Shown here one piece after another: positions 38,489 through 46,872 of a stretch of 64,000 nucleotides of DNA; the first letter of the stretch is position 1, and each line of letters starts with the position of its first letter. This DNA is from Bacteroidota bacterium. GTDB taxonomy: Bacteria > Bacteroidota > Bacteroidia > Flavobacteriales > Weeksellaceae. A program made the translations under genes and the position numbers. The notes under the pieces are model-generated. The model worked only from the letters and a program-made list of their open reading frames with translations. It did no database searches and was not told the DNA's origin. The stretch covers positions 1 to 64,000 of the forward strand of contig JAEWOR010000026.1 in the NCBI GenBank assembly GCA_023399595.1, written 5' to 3'.

Positions 38489-41086
38489 TTAGAACGGATA
38501 TCCAAATGCTATATTCATTGTTGGTTGCAATGGCTTAATGTCATCAAATCTCCAACGATCACCTTCAGGTTTATTAGGGTCGTAAATTTTATAGGCGAAA
38601 TCTAAACGAACGGTAATATAAGCTACATTTAATCTAAGACCAACTCCGCTACCAACCCCTACTTGCTTTAAGAATTTATTGAATTTAAATTGGTCATCAA
38701 AGCCACTGTCTTTTAAGCTCCAAATGTTACCGATATCTGTAAAAATAGCACCTTCAAACATTTCGTTAAACGGAACACGATATTCTATATTTGTTGTTAA
38801 TTTCACGTTATCCATTACGTATTTACGTATTCTTTCGTCTAGTTGAGAATCTGCAGGACCTAAACCTCCAAATGCTACCCAAGCTCTAATATCATTAGAT
38901 CCACCATTAAAATACGATCTAATAAAAGGCATTGAGGAAGAGTTTCCGTAAGGAATTCCTATTCCAATGAATTGACGTAAAGCCAATGTATGTTTTTCGT
39001 TAAAGAATTTAAAGTATTTTCTTATATCAAAATCAAATTTTACAAATTGTGAATACGGGATTTTGAAAATAGTCTTCTGAGTATTAGAAACAACTCCTTG
39101 ATCCTCGCCATTACTATTGAAAACACTGAAAATATTTCCTGCAAGTTCTACTTTCCCATTAAAATAGAAAGGGTTTTTATAATCTTTTTTACCTATCTCG
39201 TTATAACTAAAATTATAAATTAAAGATGAAATAAGCACGTTTTGAGTTTGTCTATCTTTATTAATTAAAGACTGGAAAAAATTATTGAAATTATTAGCTT
39301 GTTCGGGGGAAAGATTGCTTTTAAATACTTCATCAGATATAATTATTGCGGAAACATCATCTGTACTCAGTTGGCCATTATAAAAGGCAAGTGAAACATC
39401 GGGATGCGTTGCAAAATAATCGCTGAACATTAAATCTTTAATATCGCCATCCACTTTGAAGAAGTCGTAATATTTTTCTTTATTCTTTGTTAAACTCAGC
39501 TGCGTGTTAAATAAGGTAAGTTTATGACTAACAATATCATTCACGTTGGCAGAATACACCAAACCAGTATTAAAGTTTACCCTTCCTAATCCAATATTGG
39601 TTTGGTTAGAAGCTCCTAAAAAGATAGTTGAAGTAGGAGTATATCGTTTTGGTATTATTTTGTAGTAATTAAAGGGTAATAATAAACGAGGGAAATTCAA
39701 GGCTACTTGTCCAGAAATTTCGCTGGCAAAGATTCTTTTTTTCTCCCCTTTAGGATCGGCAATACTTCCGAAAGTTCCTGTAATGTTTGTAGTAAGGTTT
39801 TCTGCACCTCCAAAAACATTTCTTGCAGTTAAATCTATAGATGGTCCACCTCCCCAGTTCAATAATTGCGAATAATTAGCATCTAAAGCAGCTTTAAATT
39901 CATATTTAGGAAGAGGTTTTAGAATGTACATAACGTCTATTATGCTATCATTCGGGCTACCTTCACCACCTCTTCTTAATGAGTCTCTAGCCTTTAGAAT
40001 ACTAAAGTTATTCATGCTTAGAATGTTTCTTTTGGTGATGTCCAATTGTTTTTGATTGTAAACGTTGTTAGGACTTACTAAAATAGCGCGCCACAAGGCA
40101 TTTGTTTTATAATTGTCATTAACTTTATGGAAGTTAATTCGTCTTAAACTGTCTTTTACCGTGTTGTTAGGAAAATCTTTCATTTCGTCTACCACAGCAA
40201 TATCTACCTTTCCGAAAGTTGCAATTTTGTAGGGCGAATCAATAGTGTCCTTATGAATTTCAAGAATTAGAGGAACGCTTTTGGTGTTTTTTAAAGTATC
40301 TGCTACAAAACCAATCTCTTCTCCCGAGTTATTAAATTTATAATAACCTCTAGATTTCATTAATGTATTAATACGTGCGAGTTCATCCTCTAAAACAGTT
40401 TGATCTAGGATTTGTTTAGACTTTATTAGAGAGCTCTTAAGGTTCTCCTCGTAAATGGCTTTAATGTTTTTATCGGGAATATTATAGTAATAATCTTTGA
40501 TAATGGTAGGGTCATTATGTTTAATTGTGTAGGTAACTTCAGCTTTTTTAGCAGCAGAATCTATTTTCTGACTGTACCCAACCTGCGAATCCCAATATCC
40601 TCTGTAGGTTAATCTTTTTTTAATTGATTCTGCACCTACTACAGATTTTGTTTCATCTAAAATTACTGGCGCTGCACCCCAACTGTGCATTAATCTATCA
40701 AAAAATATCCCTTTTCCTTTCATTTCGGGCATATTGTACTTAATGTATAAAGAATCTCTAAGATCTTGATTCCTCATTTCATTAGGAAAGGTCATATATT
40801 CGGTAAGAAGGGTGTCGTATTTCGGGTTTGAAAGATTATACAACCAAAGACTTAAGGGAAGGACAAAAAGCTGTCTTTTATTAGGTTTTTGTCCCACACG
40901 ATTTTTTAATTCATCTTGAAAGAATTTTTTATCGTCCTCGAATTTGAAGTTGTTTTTAGTTAATAAGAAATCGCCATCCGGAACTTTTTTGGTGGTGCTA
41001 CAAGCGATAAGTCCAACAAAAAAAATTGCAGATAATATTATTTTATAATACTTTTGAACATTATTCCAGAAATGATTACTGCGCAT
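38489..41086 (-). CDS. TamL-type outer-membrane assembly lipoprotein (BamA/TamA superfamily)
   Basis: An 865-residue protein with a lipoprotein signal (lipobox LIAC, Cys29), POTRA-like repeats (about 100-380, including RINTLMKSRGYYKF) and a 16-strand Omp85 barrel at the C-terminus ending in NIAFGYPF. A lipid-anchored TamA homologue is the Bacteroidota form called TamL. It helps insert or export envelope proteins. The start codon overlaps the start of the divergent methyltransferase gene by 15 bp. Confidence 0.88.
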   Translation of the reverse strand: MRSNHFWNNVQKYYKIILSAIFFVGLIACSTTKKVPDGDFLLTKNNFKFEDDKKFFQDELKNRVGQKPNKRQLFVLPLSLWLYNLSNPKYDTLLTEYMTFPNEMRNQDLRDSLYIKYNMPEMKGKGIFFDRLMHSWGAAPVILDETKSVVGAESIKKRLTYRGYWDSQVGYSQKIDSAAKKAEVTYTIKHNDPTIIKDYYYNIPDKNIKAIYEENLKSSLIKSKQILDQTVLEDELARINTLMKSRGYYKFNNSGEEIGFVADTLKNTKSVPLILEIHKDTIDSPYKIATFGKVDIAVVDEMKDFPNNTVKDSLRRINFHKVNDNYKTNALWRAILVSPNNVYNQKQLDITKRNILSMNNFSILKARDSLRRGGEGSPNDSIIDVMYILKPLPKYEFKAALDANYSQLLNWGGGPSIDLTARNVFGGAENLTTNITGTFGSIADPKGEKKRIFASEISGQVALNFPRLLLPFNYYKIIPKRYTPTSTIFLGASNQTNIGLGRVNFNTGLVYSANVNDIVSHKLTLFNTQLSLTKNKEKYYDFFKVDGDIKDLMFSDYFATHPDVSLAFYNGQLSTDDVSAIIISDEVFKSNLSPEQANNFNNFFQSLINKDRQTQNVLISSLIYNFSYNEIGKKDYKNPFYFNGKVELAGNIFSVFNSNGEDQGVVSNTQKTIFKIPYSQFVKFDFDIRKYFKFFNEKHTLALRQFIGIGIPYGNSSSMPFIRSYFNGGSNDIRAWVAFGGLGPADSQLDERIRKYVMDNVKLTTNIEYRVPFNEMFEGAIFTDIGNIWSLKDSGFDDQFKFNKFLKQVGVGSGVGLRLNVAYITVRLDFAYKIYDPNKPEGDRWRFDDIKPLQPTMNIAFGYPF
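41049..41056 (+). promoter_or_regulatory. Promoter -7 element TACTTTTG for the RNA methyltransferase
   Basis: TAnnTTTG match 15 bp before the ATG at 41072, located inside the coding start of the divergent TamL gene. Confidence 0.65.
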
Positions 41087-41794
41087 ACAATAAAAATTTT
41101 ACAGTCTTTAGATAAAAAAAAATTCAGACAAAAATACAATTTGTTTTTGGTTGAAGGTAATAAAGTAATTAAAGAACTTCATAATTCTAACTATAAAATT
41201 AAAGAAATATTTTCTTTAGATATAAATGAATTGGAATTTATGAACGTTCCTATAACGAAAGTCACAGAGAATGAGCTACGTAGGGTAAGTTTCCTAATGA
41301 ACCCTAAAGATTCTGTTGCAGTTTGTTATCGGTCGGATTTTGAGTTAGAAAAAGAAGTCGATTTTCAATTGGTTCTAGATGGCATCCAAGATCCTGGTAA
41401 TATGGGTACAATTATTCGTTTAGCGGATTGGTTCGGTATTCAACAAATTATCTGTAGTGAAGATACCGTAGATTATTATAATCCCAAAGTGGTGCAAGCA
41501 AGCATGGGATCTTTTACCAGAGTGAATATCCTTTATAAAAATTTGGAAGAATTTCTCTCAAATTCTGAGAATGTTTCTGTAGGAACGGATATGATTGGTA
41601 CTAATATCTATGAATTTCAAAAACCCGAAAAAATTAACCTAGTTCTAGGAAATGAAGGAAATGGAATTCGACCAGAAATTGAAGCTATTCTTCAAGAAAA
41701 AGTGAGTATCCCAAGATTTGGAATTTCTCAGTCCACCGAAAGTTTAAACGTTTCAATTGCAGGAGCCATTATTTTAGGACAATTATTTAAATAG
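41072..41794 (+). CDS. TrmH/SpoU-family RNA 2'-O-methyltransferase
   Basis: A 240-residue protein with an N-terminal substrate-binding domain (KFRQKYNLFLVEGNK) and a SPOUT knot domain containing the three SpoU motifs: LVLDGIQDPGNMGTIIRLADWFG, LVLGNEGNGIRPE and IPRFGISQSTESLNVSIAGAI. It methylates a ribose in rRNA or tRNA. The frame opens at 41054, inside the promoter, so the ATG at 41072 is chosen. Confidence 0.9.
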   Translation: MITAHTIKILQSLDKKKFRQKYNLFLVEGNKVIKELHNSNYKIKEIFSLDINELEFMNVPITKVTENELRRVSFLMNPKDSVAVCYRSDFELEKEVDFQLVLDGIQDPGNMGTIIRLADWFGIQQIICSEDTVDYYNPKVVQASMGSFTRVNILYKNLEEFLSNSENVSVGTDMIGTNIYEFQKPEKINLVLGNEGNGIRPEIEAILQEKVSIPRFGISQSTESLNVSIAGAIILGQLFK

Positions 41795-41859
41795 AAGCAT
41801 AAATTGATGGAAATAAAATTGTGGAATAATAGAAAATAAAGAGAAATAAGATAAAAATA

Positions 41860-41892
41860 AAAACTCCTCTAATTTTTAATTGGAGGAGTTTT
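41860..41892. terminator. Bidirectional terminator
   Basis: AAAACTCCTC/GAGGAGTTTT stem with an AT-rich loop between the convergent methyltransferase and M28 peptidase genes, with A and T runs on both sides. Confidence 0.8.
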
Positions 41893-41898
41893 TTATTG

Positions 41899-43065
41899 CT
41901 ATTTTTCTACAATTATTTTTTCTGTAATTGTAAACTTGTCTGTTGTTAATGTTCCTAAATAAACTCCATTGGGAAGTTCAGAAATATCAATCTCTTTTTT
42001 ATCTTCCAATTTCATTACTTGTTTGCCAGATAAATCTGTAATAAAGAATTTGAACTTAGAATTTTTTATTCCATCAAAAATAAGTTGAATGGTATCTTTT
42101 GCAGGATTAGGAACTACAGAAAATTTCGGTGTAATTTCACCATTTTCCATTACTCCGAGATTTGTATTTGCAATGGCAAAATGCTGAATGGCTCCTATTG
42201 CCGCTTTTCCTACATTATAAACAAAAGTTTTATCAACATTTGCAAAAGTATCATTTGCGGTATGTTCTACGTAGCTTCTCGTATTTTCGTAAAAACCTGT
42301 AATAATTTCTCCATTGTTTTGAAATGGAATGTAATCAGACGAATAAGCATTAGATAAAACGGGCTGTAGAGGAGAATACAACGTTACACAATTCATTAAT
42401 TCCTGTGTTTTAGTATTGCTCGCAGCATTATTTGCTGAAGGTGAACTCTCGTCGCGCTCGCATTTAATAGAAGTATTTGTGTTTCCAATTTTTCCACCAA
42501 CTTGATCTAAATTAAAAACTAATCGAATATTCATTTTTGGATTTGTAGCATTTACAATATCATTTACATATTTCTGACTACCAAGTAAACCTTGTTCTTC
42601 TCCAGAAAAATGAATGAATTTAATGGAATATTCGGTAGAAACATCTTTAAGTATTCTTGCCGCTTCTAAAAGTACGGATGTTCCACTTCCATTGTCATTT
42701 GCTCCCGGTCCATTAATGGTATCAAAATGACCGCACACAATTACAAAAGTATTAGGGTATAATGTCCCAGTTTTTGTAATAATTAAGTTTTTACTAGTGT
42801 TTCCGTTGTAGGTAAAACTTTGTTCTTCTATTTGAGTATTAGAATAGCCAAAGGATTGGTATTTTCCTTTTAACCAATTGAAGGTGTTATTGTTATTTAC
42901 GGATCCAGTTGTTTTTATACCGAAATCAGAAAATTCTTGTAAAAGAGTATTAATATTGGTTTGTGAAATTTGATTTACACGGTTTTGGTAGGCTTGAATA
43001 AAAGTTTGCGCCTTAAATGTTGATATTGAAACAATTGCTACCGCTGCAAGGATGATTTTCTTCAT
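41899..43065 (-). CDS. Secreted M28 peptidase with T9SS sorting domain
   Basis: A 388-residue protein: signal peptide (ending TFKAQT), M28 zinc peptidase (GHFDTINGPGANDNGSG, FSGEEQGLLGS, NLDQVGGK, and a His in YVEHTANDT) and a C-terminal type A sorting domain of about 75 residues starting FSVVPNPAKDTIQL. The last domain sends it through the type IX system to the surface or medium. The promoter TAAATTTG lies upstream. Confidence 0.92.
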   Translation of the reverse strand: MKKIILAAVAIVSISTFKAQTFIQAYQNRVNQISQTNINTLLQEFSDFGIKTTGSVNNNNTFNWLKGKYQSFGYSNTQIEEQSFTYNGNTSKNLIITKTGTLYPNTFVIVCGHFDTINGPGANDNGSGTSVLLEAARILKDVSTEYSIKFIHFSGEEQGLLGSQKYVNDIVNATNPKMNIRLVFNLDQVGGKIGNTNTSIKCERDESSPSANNAASNTKTQELMNCVTLYSPLQPVLSNAYSSDYIPFQNNGEIITGFYENTRSYVEHTANDTFANVDKTFVYNVGKAAIGAIQHFAIANTNLGVMENGEITPKFSVVPNPAKDTIQLIFDGIKNSKFKFFITDLSGKQVMKLEDKKEIDISELPNGVYLGTLTTDKFTITEKIIVEK

Positions 43066-43082
43066 TGTAAAATTTTACGCGC

Positions 43083-43090
43083 CAAATTTA
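43083..43090 (-). promoter_or_regulatory. Promoter -7 element TAAATTTG for the T9SS M28 peptidase
   Basis: TAnnTTTG match 18 bp before the ATG. The remaining gap up to 43374 is AT-rich; I see no ORF, hairpin or array there. Confidence 0.65.
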
Positions 43091-43374
43091 TCTAAAAAAA
43101 TATTTTGTTTGCTAATAAAATAGGCTATTAACAAAATTTTATAATATTCGGTGAAATGTTTACGTGAATTTATATTTAAGTAAAAGTTTTTAGAAAATGA
43201 ATAATAAAACCACTGAATAATGGGGCGTTTTCAATATTGGAATGTTTTTCCTTCGTTATAAATTATATAAACTTGTTTTCTTTATATTTTGTTTAATGAT
43301 TGTTGAATTAATTTATAAAAATATCATTTATTTAATGTGAAATATTTTAATTTTACATTAAATAAAAATTAATT

Positions 43375-45230
43375 ATGAAAAAGAAATTTATAATTGTTTC
43401 CTTTCTTTTGGAATCTTTGTGTTTTTCTAACTTTTAGGCTCAATCATCAGATTTTGAATCACAAGCAAAGTCTTATATCGATAGAAATTTGGAAAAATCT
43501 GGAAAAAGTAAATTTTCTGAACTGAAATTACAATCAGTTAGAAAAGGTTTATCGGGTGAAACTTTAAGGTTTAACCAAGAAATGAATGGTGTTCCCGTTC
43601 TAAATGGAGATATTGCTGTCAATTTTAATAAACAAGGTTTTATAACTTATATGGCGGAAACGGTTTATACTAAAAATCTTCAAAAAATAAATACTATTCC
43701 AACTATTAGTGCACAAGCAGCTTTAGAAAAAGCAAAAATTGTAAGTGAACCCAAAGGAAATATTGAATTTGAAGAAAATAAACTATTTGTTTATAACCTT
43801 AATGATGGCGATACTAAGCCTTTTTACAGAGTAACTATCAATTCTTATGAGAAAAAAGGTTCTTGGGAAACTATAATTGATGCTCATACTGGTGAAGTTA
43901 TTAGTATGAAAGATGTTTCTATTTATCACAATGGTCATGATGAGCCACTACCGAAAAAAAAAAAAACTCCCAAAAAAATAATGGGTTCCGAAAATAAAAC
44001 ATTGAAAACTTCGGGAACAGCTTATGTATTTGATCCAGATCCGCTGTCGCCAACCCAGCAAACTTATGGTGGAACTTATGTAGACAACAACGATGCTACT
44101 AATGCAAGTTTAGATGCGGCGAGAACGTTGGTTAATCTTCCAGATGTTACTTTGTTGGGATCAACTTACAGTTTGAATAACTCTTATGTTATGATTGCTG
44201 ATTTTGAAGCTCCAAGTACAGGCTTGTTTTCTCAGTCAACACCCCATTTCCTTTTTAATAGAAATGAACAAGGTTTCGAGGCGGTAAATGTATTCTATCA
44301 TATTGATAAAAATCTGAGGTATATTAACGAAACACTAGGAATTCAGTGTAAACCTACTTTAAATTCTGGCGTTGTTAGATATGATCCTCATGGGGTGAGT
44401 GGGACAGATAATTCTCATTATGTGTTAGGAACACAAAGTTTGGCTTTTGGTGAAGGGGGAGTAGATGATGCTGAAGATGCGGATGTTATTATTCATGAGT
44501 TAGGGCATGAGTTCACCATTGGCTTACTGCACTTAGTTCTTCTTCAGCTCAGGGTTTAGGTGAGGGTTCTGGTGATTATTGGGCAATGTCATATAGCAGA
44601 AGTTTAAATCAATGGCCTAGTTCTTCGCCCCAATACAATTGGATGTTCAGTTGGGATGGTCATAATACGTTTTGGGCAGGTAGGATAACCAATTATACCG
44701 CAACTTATCCAGGTGGTCTTACAGGATCAATCCATACAGATGGTCAAATTTGGGCATCATGTTTAATGCGTATTTACAATCAAATAGGAAAAGAAAAAAC
44801 GGATCGTGCATTTTTGGAAGGTCTAAGCTTAACAAATTCTTCTGCTAATCAACAAACTGCAGCAATTGCGGTAAGGCAAGCGGCTATAGATATGTTGGGG
44901 ACTTTCGGGTTTACGTGTAATGATGTGAATATTATTACTCAGGAAATGACGGCTACAGGATATTCTTTACCAGCTTATACATGCGTAATGAGTACTAATG
45001 AAATAAGCAAAGATAAATTTAGTATTTATCCTAATCCCGCTAAAGATGTGATTAATTTTACAAGTGATTTTAATAAAAATGAAGTAGGTAAAATAGTAAA
45101 TACGGAAGGAAGACTTATGAAAGAATTCAAGATAAATAAAGGCCTGAATACCATTTCTGTTTCAGAATTATCAAAAGGTGTTTATTTCTTGTCGGTAGGA
45201 GAGGTTTCTCATAAATTTATTAAAGAATAG
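43375..45230 (+). pseudogene. Broken T9SS gluzincin metalloprotease (fungalysin/thermolysin-like)
   Basis: Read as one gene it would encode a signal peptide, a propeptide of the FTP/PepSY kind (about 25-160), a gluzincin domain with HELGH and a type A sorting domain (FSIYPNPAKDVINF to the end). Two lesions break it: codon 21 in the signal peptide is TAG (43435-43437, just before the expected cleavage at AQ), and one G is missing near 44509, turning the expected HELGHGVHHW into HELGHEFTIG and ending the frame at 44559. The remaining frame 44586-45230 continues the same protein (GEGSGDYWAMSYSRSL). Confidence 0.85.
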
Positions 45231-45245
45231 TAAAATATTTACACT

Positions 45246-45276
45246 AAAAAACAGCTCCAAATTTGGGGCTGTTTTT
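45246..45276 (+). terminator. Terminator after the broken metalloprotease
   Basis: ACAGCTCC/GGGGCTGT stem followed by five T on the plus strand. Confidence 0.75.
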
Positions 45277-45283
45277 ATATAAA

Positions 45284-45308
45284 AAATCCTGAGCGAAGCT
45301 CAGGATTT
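45284..45308 (-). terminator. Terminator of rpmI-rplT with GAA loop
   Basis: Perfect 11-bp stem closing a GAA loop (GAGCGAAGCTC core), followed by T residues on the minus strand, 26 bp after the rplT stop. Confidence 0.8.
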
Positions 45309-45334
45309 CAATATTGATAACAAAAACTGATTAA

Positions 45335-45679
45335 TTATTTTACTTGATCTACAACAGCTTTGAAAGCTTCAGGATGGTTCATTGCTAAGTCAGCAAGAAC
45401 TTTTCTGTTAAGCTCGATGTTGTTTTTCTTAAGAGCTCCCATAAACTGAGAGTAAGACATTCCATGTTCTCTAGCTCCCGCATTAATACGAGTAATCCAA
45501 AGTGCTCTGAAGTTTCTCTTTTTCTCTTTTCTACCACGGTAAGCATATTGCATTGCTTTTTCTACCGCATTTTTAGCTACCGTCCAAACATTTTTTCTTC
45601 TACCGAAAAAACCTTTAGCCTGCTTCATTACTTTTTTTCTGCGCGCTCTAGACGCTACAGCGTTTACTGATCTTGGCAT
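45335..45679 (-). CDS. rplT: 50S ribosomal protein L20
   Basis: The 114-residue basic protein is full-length L20 (MPRSVNAVASRARRKKVMKQ start, AFKAVVDQVK end). It binds 23S rRNA early in large-subunit assembly. It follows rpmI by 118 bp. Confidence 0.97.
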   Translation of the reverse strand: MPRSVNAVASRARRKKVMKQAKGFFGRRKNVWTVAKNAVEKAMQYAYRGRKEKKRNFRALWITRINAGAREHGMSYSQFMGALKKNNIELNRKVLADLAMNHPEAFKAVVDQVK

Positions 45680-45797
45680 AATTTAAATTGTTTTTTTTGA
45701 AAAGGGCGGCAATATAATTGCTCTTTTGGGCACCGTTTCAGGGTTAAAATTTTGAATTGTTTTGTGAATTCTTATAAACCGAATATGTTTATAAAAA

Positions 45798-45995
45798 CTA
45801 CTTAATTGCTAATTGACGTTTAACACTCTTCTCATCCACAGTAGCAACATAAGACGTTTGCGTAAGATTTCTCTTTTGCTTCGTTTCTTTTTTCGTCAAG
45901 ATGTGGCTTTTGAAAGCATTTTTTCTTTTAATCTTACCAGTTCCGGTAAGCTTAAAACGCTTTTTAGCACCTGATTTCGTTTTTAATTTTGGCAT
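45798..45995 (-). CDS. rpmI: 50S ribosomal protein L35
   Basis: A 65-residue basic protein with the L35 start MPKLKTKSGAKKRFKLTGTG. It is separated from infC by a terminator and has its own promoter and a structured leader, so rpmI-rplT is a transcription unit apart from infC. Confidence 0.96.
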   Translation of the reverse strand: MPKLKTKSGAKKRFKLTGTGKIKRKNAFKSHILTKKETKQKRNLTQTSYVATVDEKSVKRQLAIK

Positions 45996-46033
45996 TGTTC
46001 TGCTTTTTTATATTTTTTGTTATCAAATTTTTT

Positions 46034-46075
46034 TAAAAAAACAACATTGTTGTTGTATTGCACACAAAAATGTGC
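46034..46075 (-). promoter_or_regulatory. Structured rpmI-rplT leader with attenuator-like hairpin
   Basis: In the leader RNA a GCACA/TGTGC hairpin (46060-46075) is followed by an AACAAC/GTTGTT hairpin with a T run (46034-46054). The second looks like an intrinsic terminator inside the leader, about 40 bp before the rpmI ATG. Autoregulation by L20 or L35 is known in other bacteria through different structures; here it is inference. Confidence 0.45.
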
Positions 46076-46090
46076 CCTGTAAATAGGTTG

Positions 46091-46098
46091 CAAAATTA
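46091..46098 (-). promoter_or_regulatory. Promoter -7 element TAATTTTG for rpmI-rplT
   Basis: TAnnTTTG match between the infC terminator and the leader hairpins, giving a leader of about 90 nt. Confidence 0.55.
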
Positions 46099-46135
46099 CA
46101 AAATAATTTCCATATATATGGGATGGTAATACAAA

Positions 46136-46161
46136 AAAGAGATTCTAGAAAAAATCTCTTT
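46136..46161 (-). terminator. infC terminator
   Basis: AAAGAGATT/AATCTCTTT stem with a T run on the minus strand, 44 bp after the infC stop. Confidence 0.75.
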
Positions 46162-46204
46162 ATATGCTATTGGAGAATTATAATGAAATTCTCTTTATCA
46201 AAGA

Positions 46205-46771
46205 CTATTTAGCAGGTTTTTTAGGGCTCATCATCATAATCATTCTCTTACCTTCAAGCTTAGGAAGTTGGTCTACTTTTCCAACGTGCTCTAGTTCTTG
46301 AGCCAGTTTTAAAAGCAAAATTTCCCCTTGATCTTTAAATACGATAGAACGACCTTTGAAAAACACATAAGTTTTTAGCTTAGAACCTTCTTCTAAGAAT
46401 TTTTCAGCGTGCTTCTTTTTGAATTCGTAATCGTGCTCATCCGTTTGAGGTCCGAAGCGAATTTCTTTTACAACTACTTTTACTTGCTTAGCTTTAAGTT
46501 CTTTTTGCTTTTTCTTTTGTTCGTATAAGAATTTTTTATAATCTAAAATACGAGTAATAAAAGGTTCAGACTTATCGGAGATAACCACCAAGTCTAATTC
46601 TTGATCTCTAGCAATCTGTTGAGCTTGAGCTAAAGGATAAACGCCTGGTTCCACATTGTCACCAACTAAACGTACTTCTCTTGCACGAATTTTGTCGTTA
46701 ATCTGATGTAAATCTTCTTGTACAGGGCGACGCATTGGTCCTCTTCCTCTACTGTTAAATTTTTGTGCTAT
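46205..46771 (-). CDS. infC: Translation initiation factor IF-3
   Basis: IF-3 keeps subunits apart and checks the start codon. The body (NDKIRAREVRLVGDNVEPGVYPLAQA; KEIRFGPQTDEHDYEFKKKHAEKFL) is complete. The first ATG in frame is at 46735 (176 residues), but the conserved extension AQKFNSRGRGP continues upstream and the frame closes at a TAA at 46790-46792 with no ATG, GTG or TTG between. The ATA codon at 46769-46771, just before AQKFN, is therefore the likely start (188 residues). Non-AUG starts on infC are a known autoregulation device. Confidence 0.85.
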   Translation of the reverse strand: MAQKFNSRGRGPMRRPVQEDLHQINDKIRAREVRLVGDNVEPGVYPLAQAQQIARDQELDLVVISDKSEPFITRILDYKKFLYEQKKKQKELKAKQVKVVVKEIRFGPQTDEHDYEFKKKHAEKFLEEGSKLKTYVFFKGRSIVFKDQGEILLLKLAQELEHVGKVDQLPKLEGKRMIMMMSPKKPAK

Positions 46772-46802
46772 TGTATTATATTTTAAAGGTTAATCTTTAT
46801 TG

Positions 46803-46872
46803 AGTTGATAGTTTAGAGTTGTTAGTTGATAGTTTTGGACTTCAAACATTAAACTTTAGACTTCAAACTTTT
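46803..46872. repeat. Heptad array between thrS and infC, ten exact units
   Basis: Seventy bases divide into ten 7-bp units in one register: five of the form AGTTNNN, then five of the form NACTTNA. The halves are inverted relative to each other, so the RNA can fold as a hairpin without cargo. It starts right after the thrS stop codon. Confidence 0.85.

Noticed and set aside
43950..43985. Programmed slippage at the A-run in the metalloprotease
   Set aside because: The frame is continuous through the run; the actual breaks are elsewhere (43435 and about 44509).
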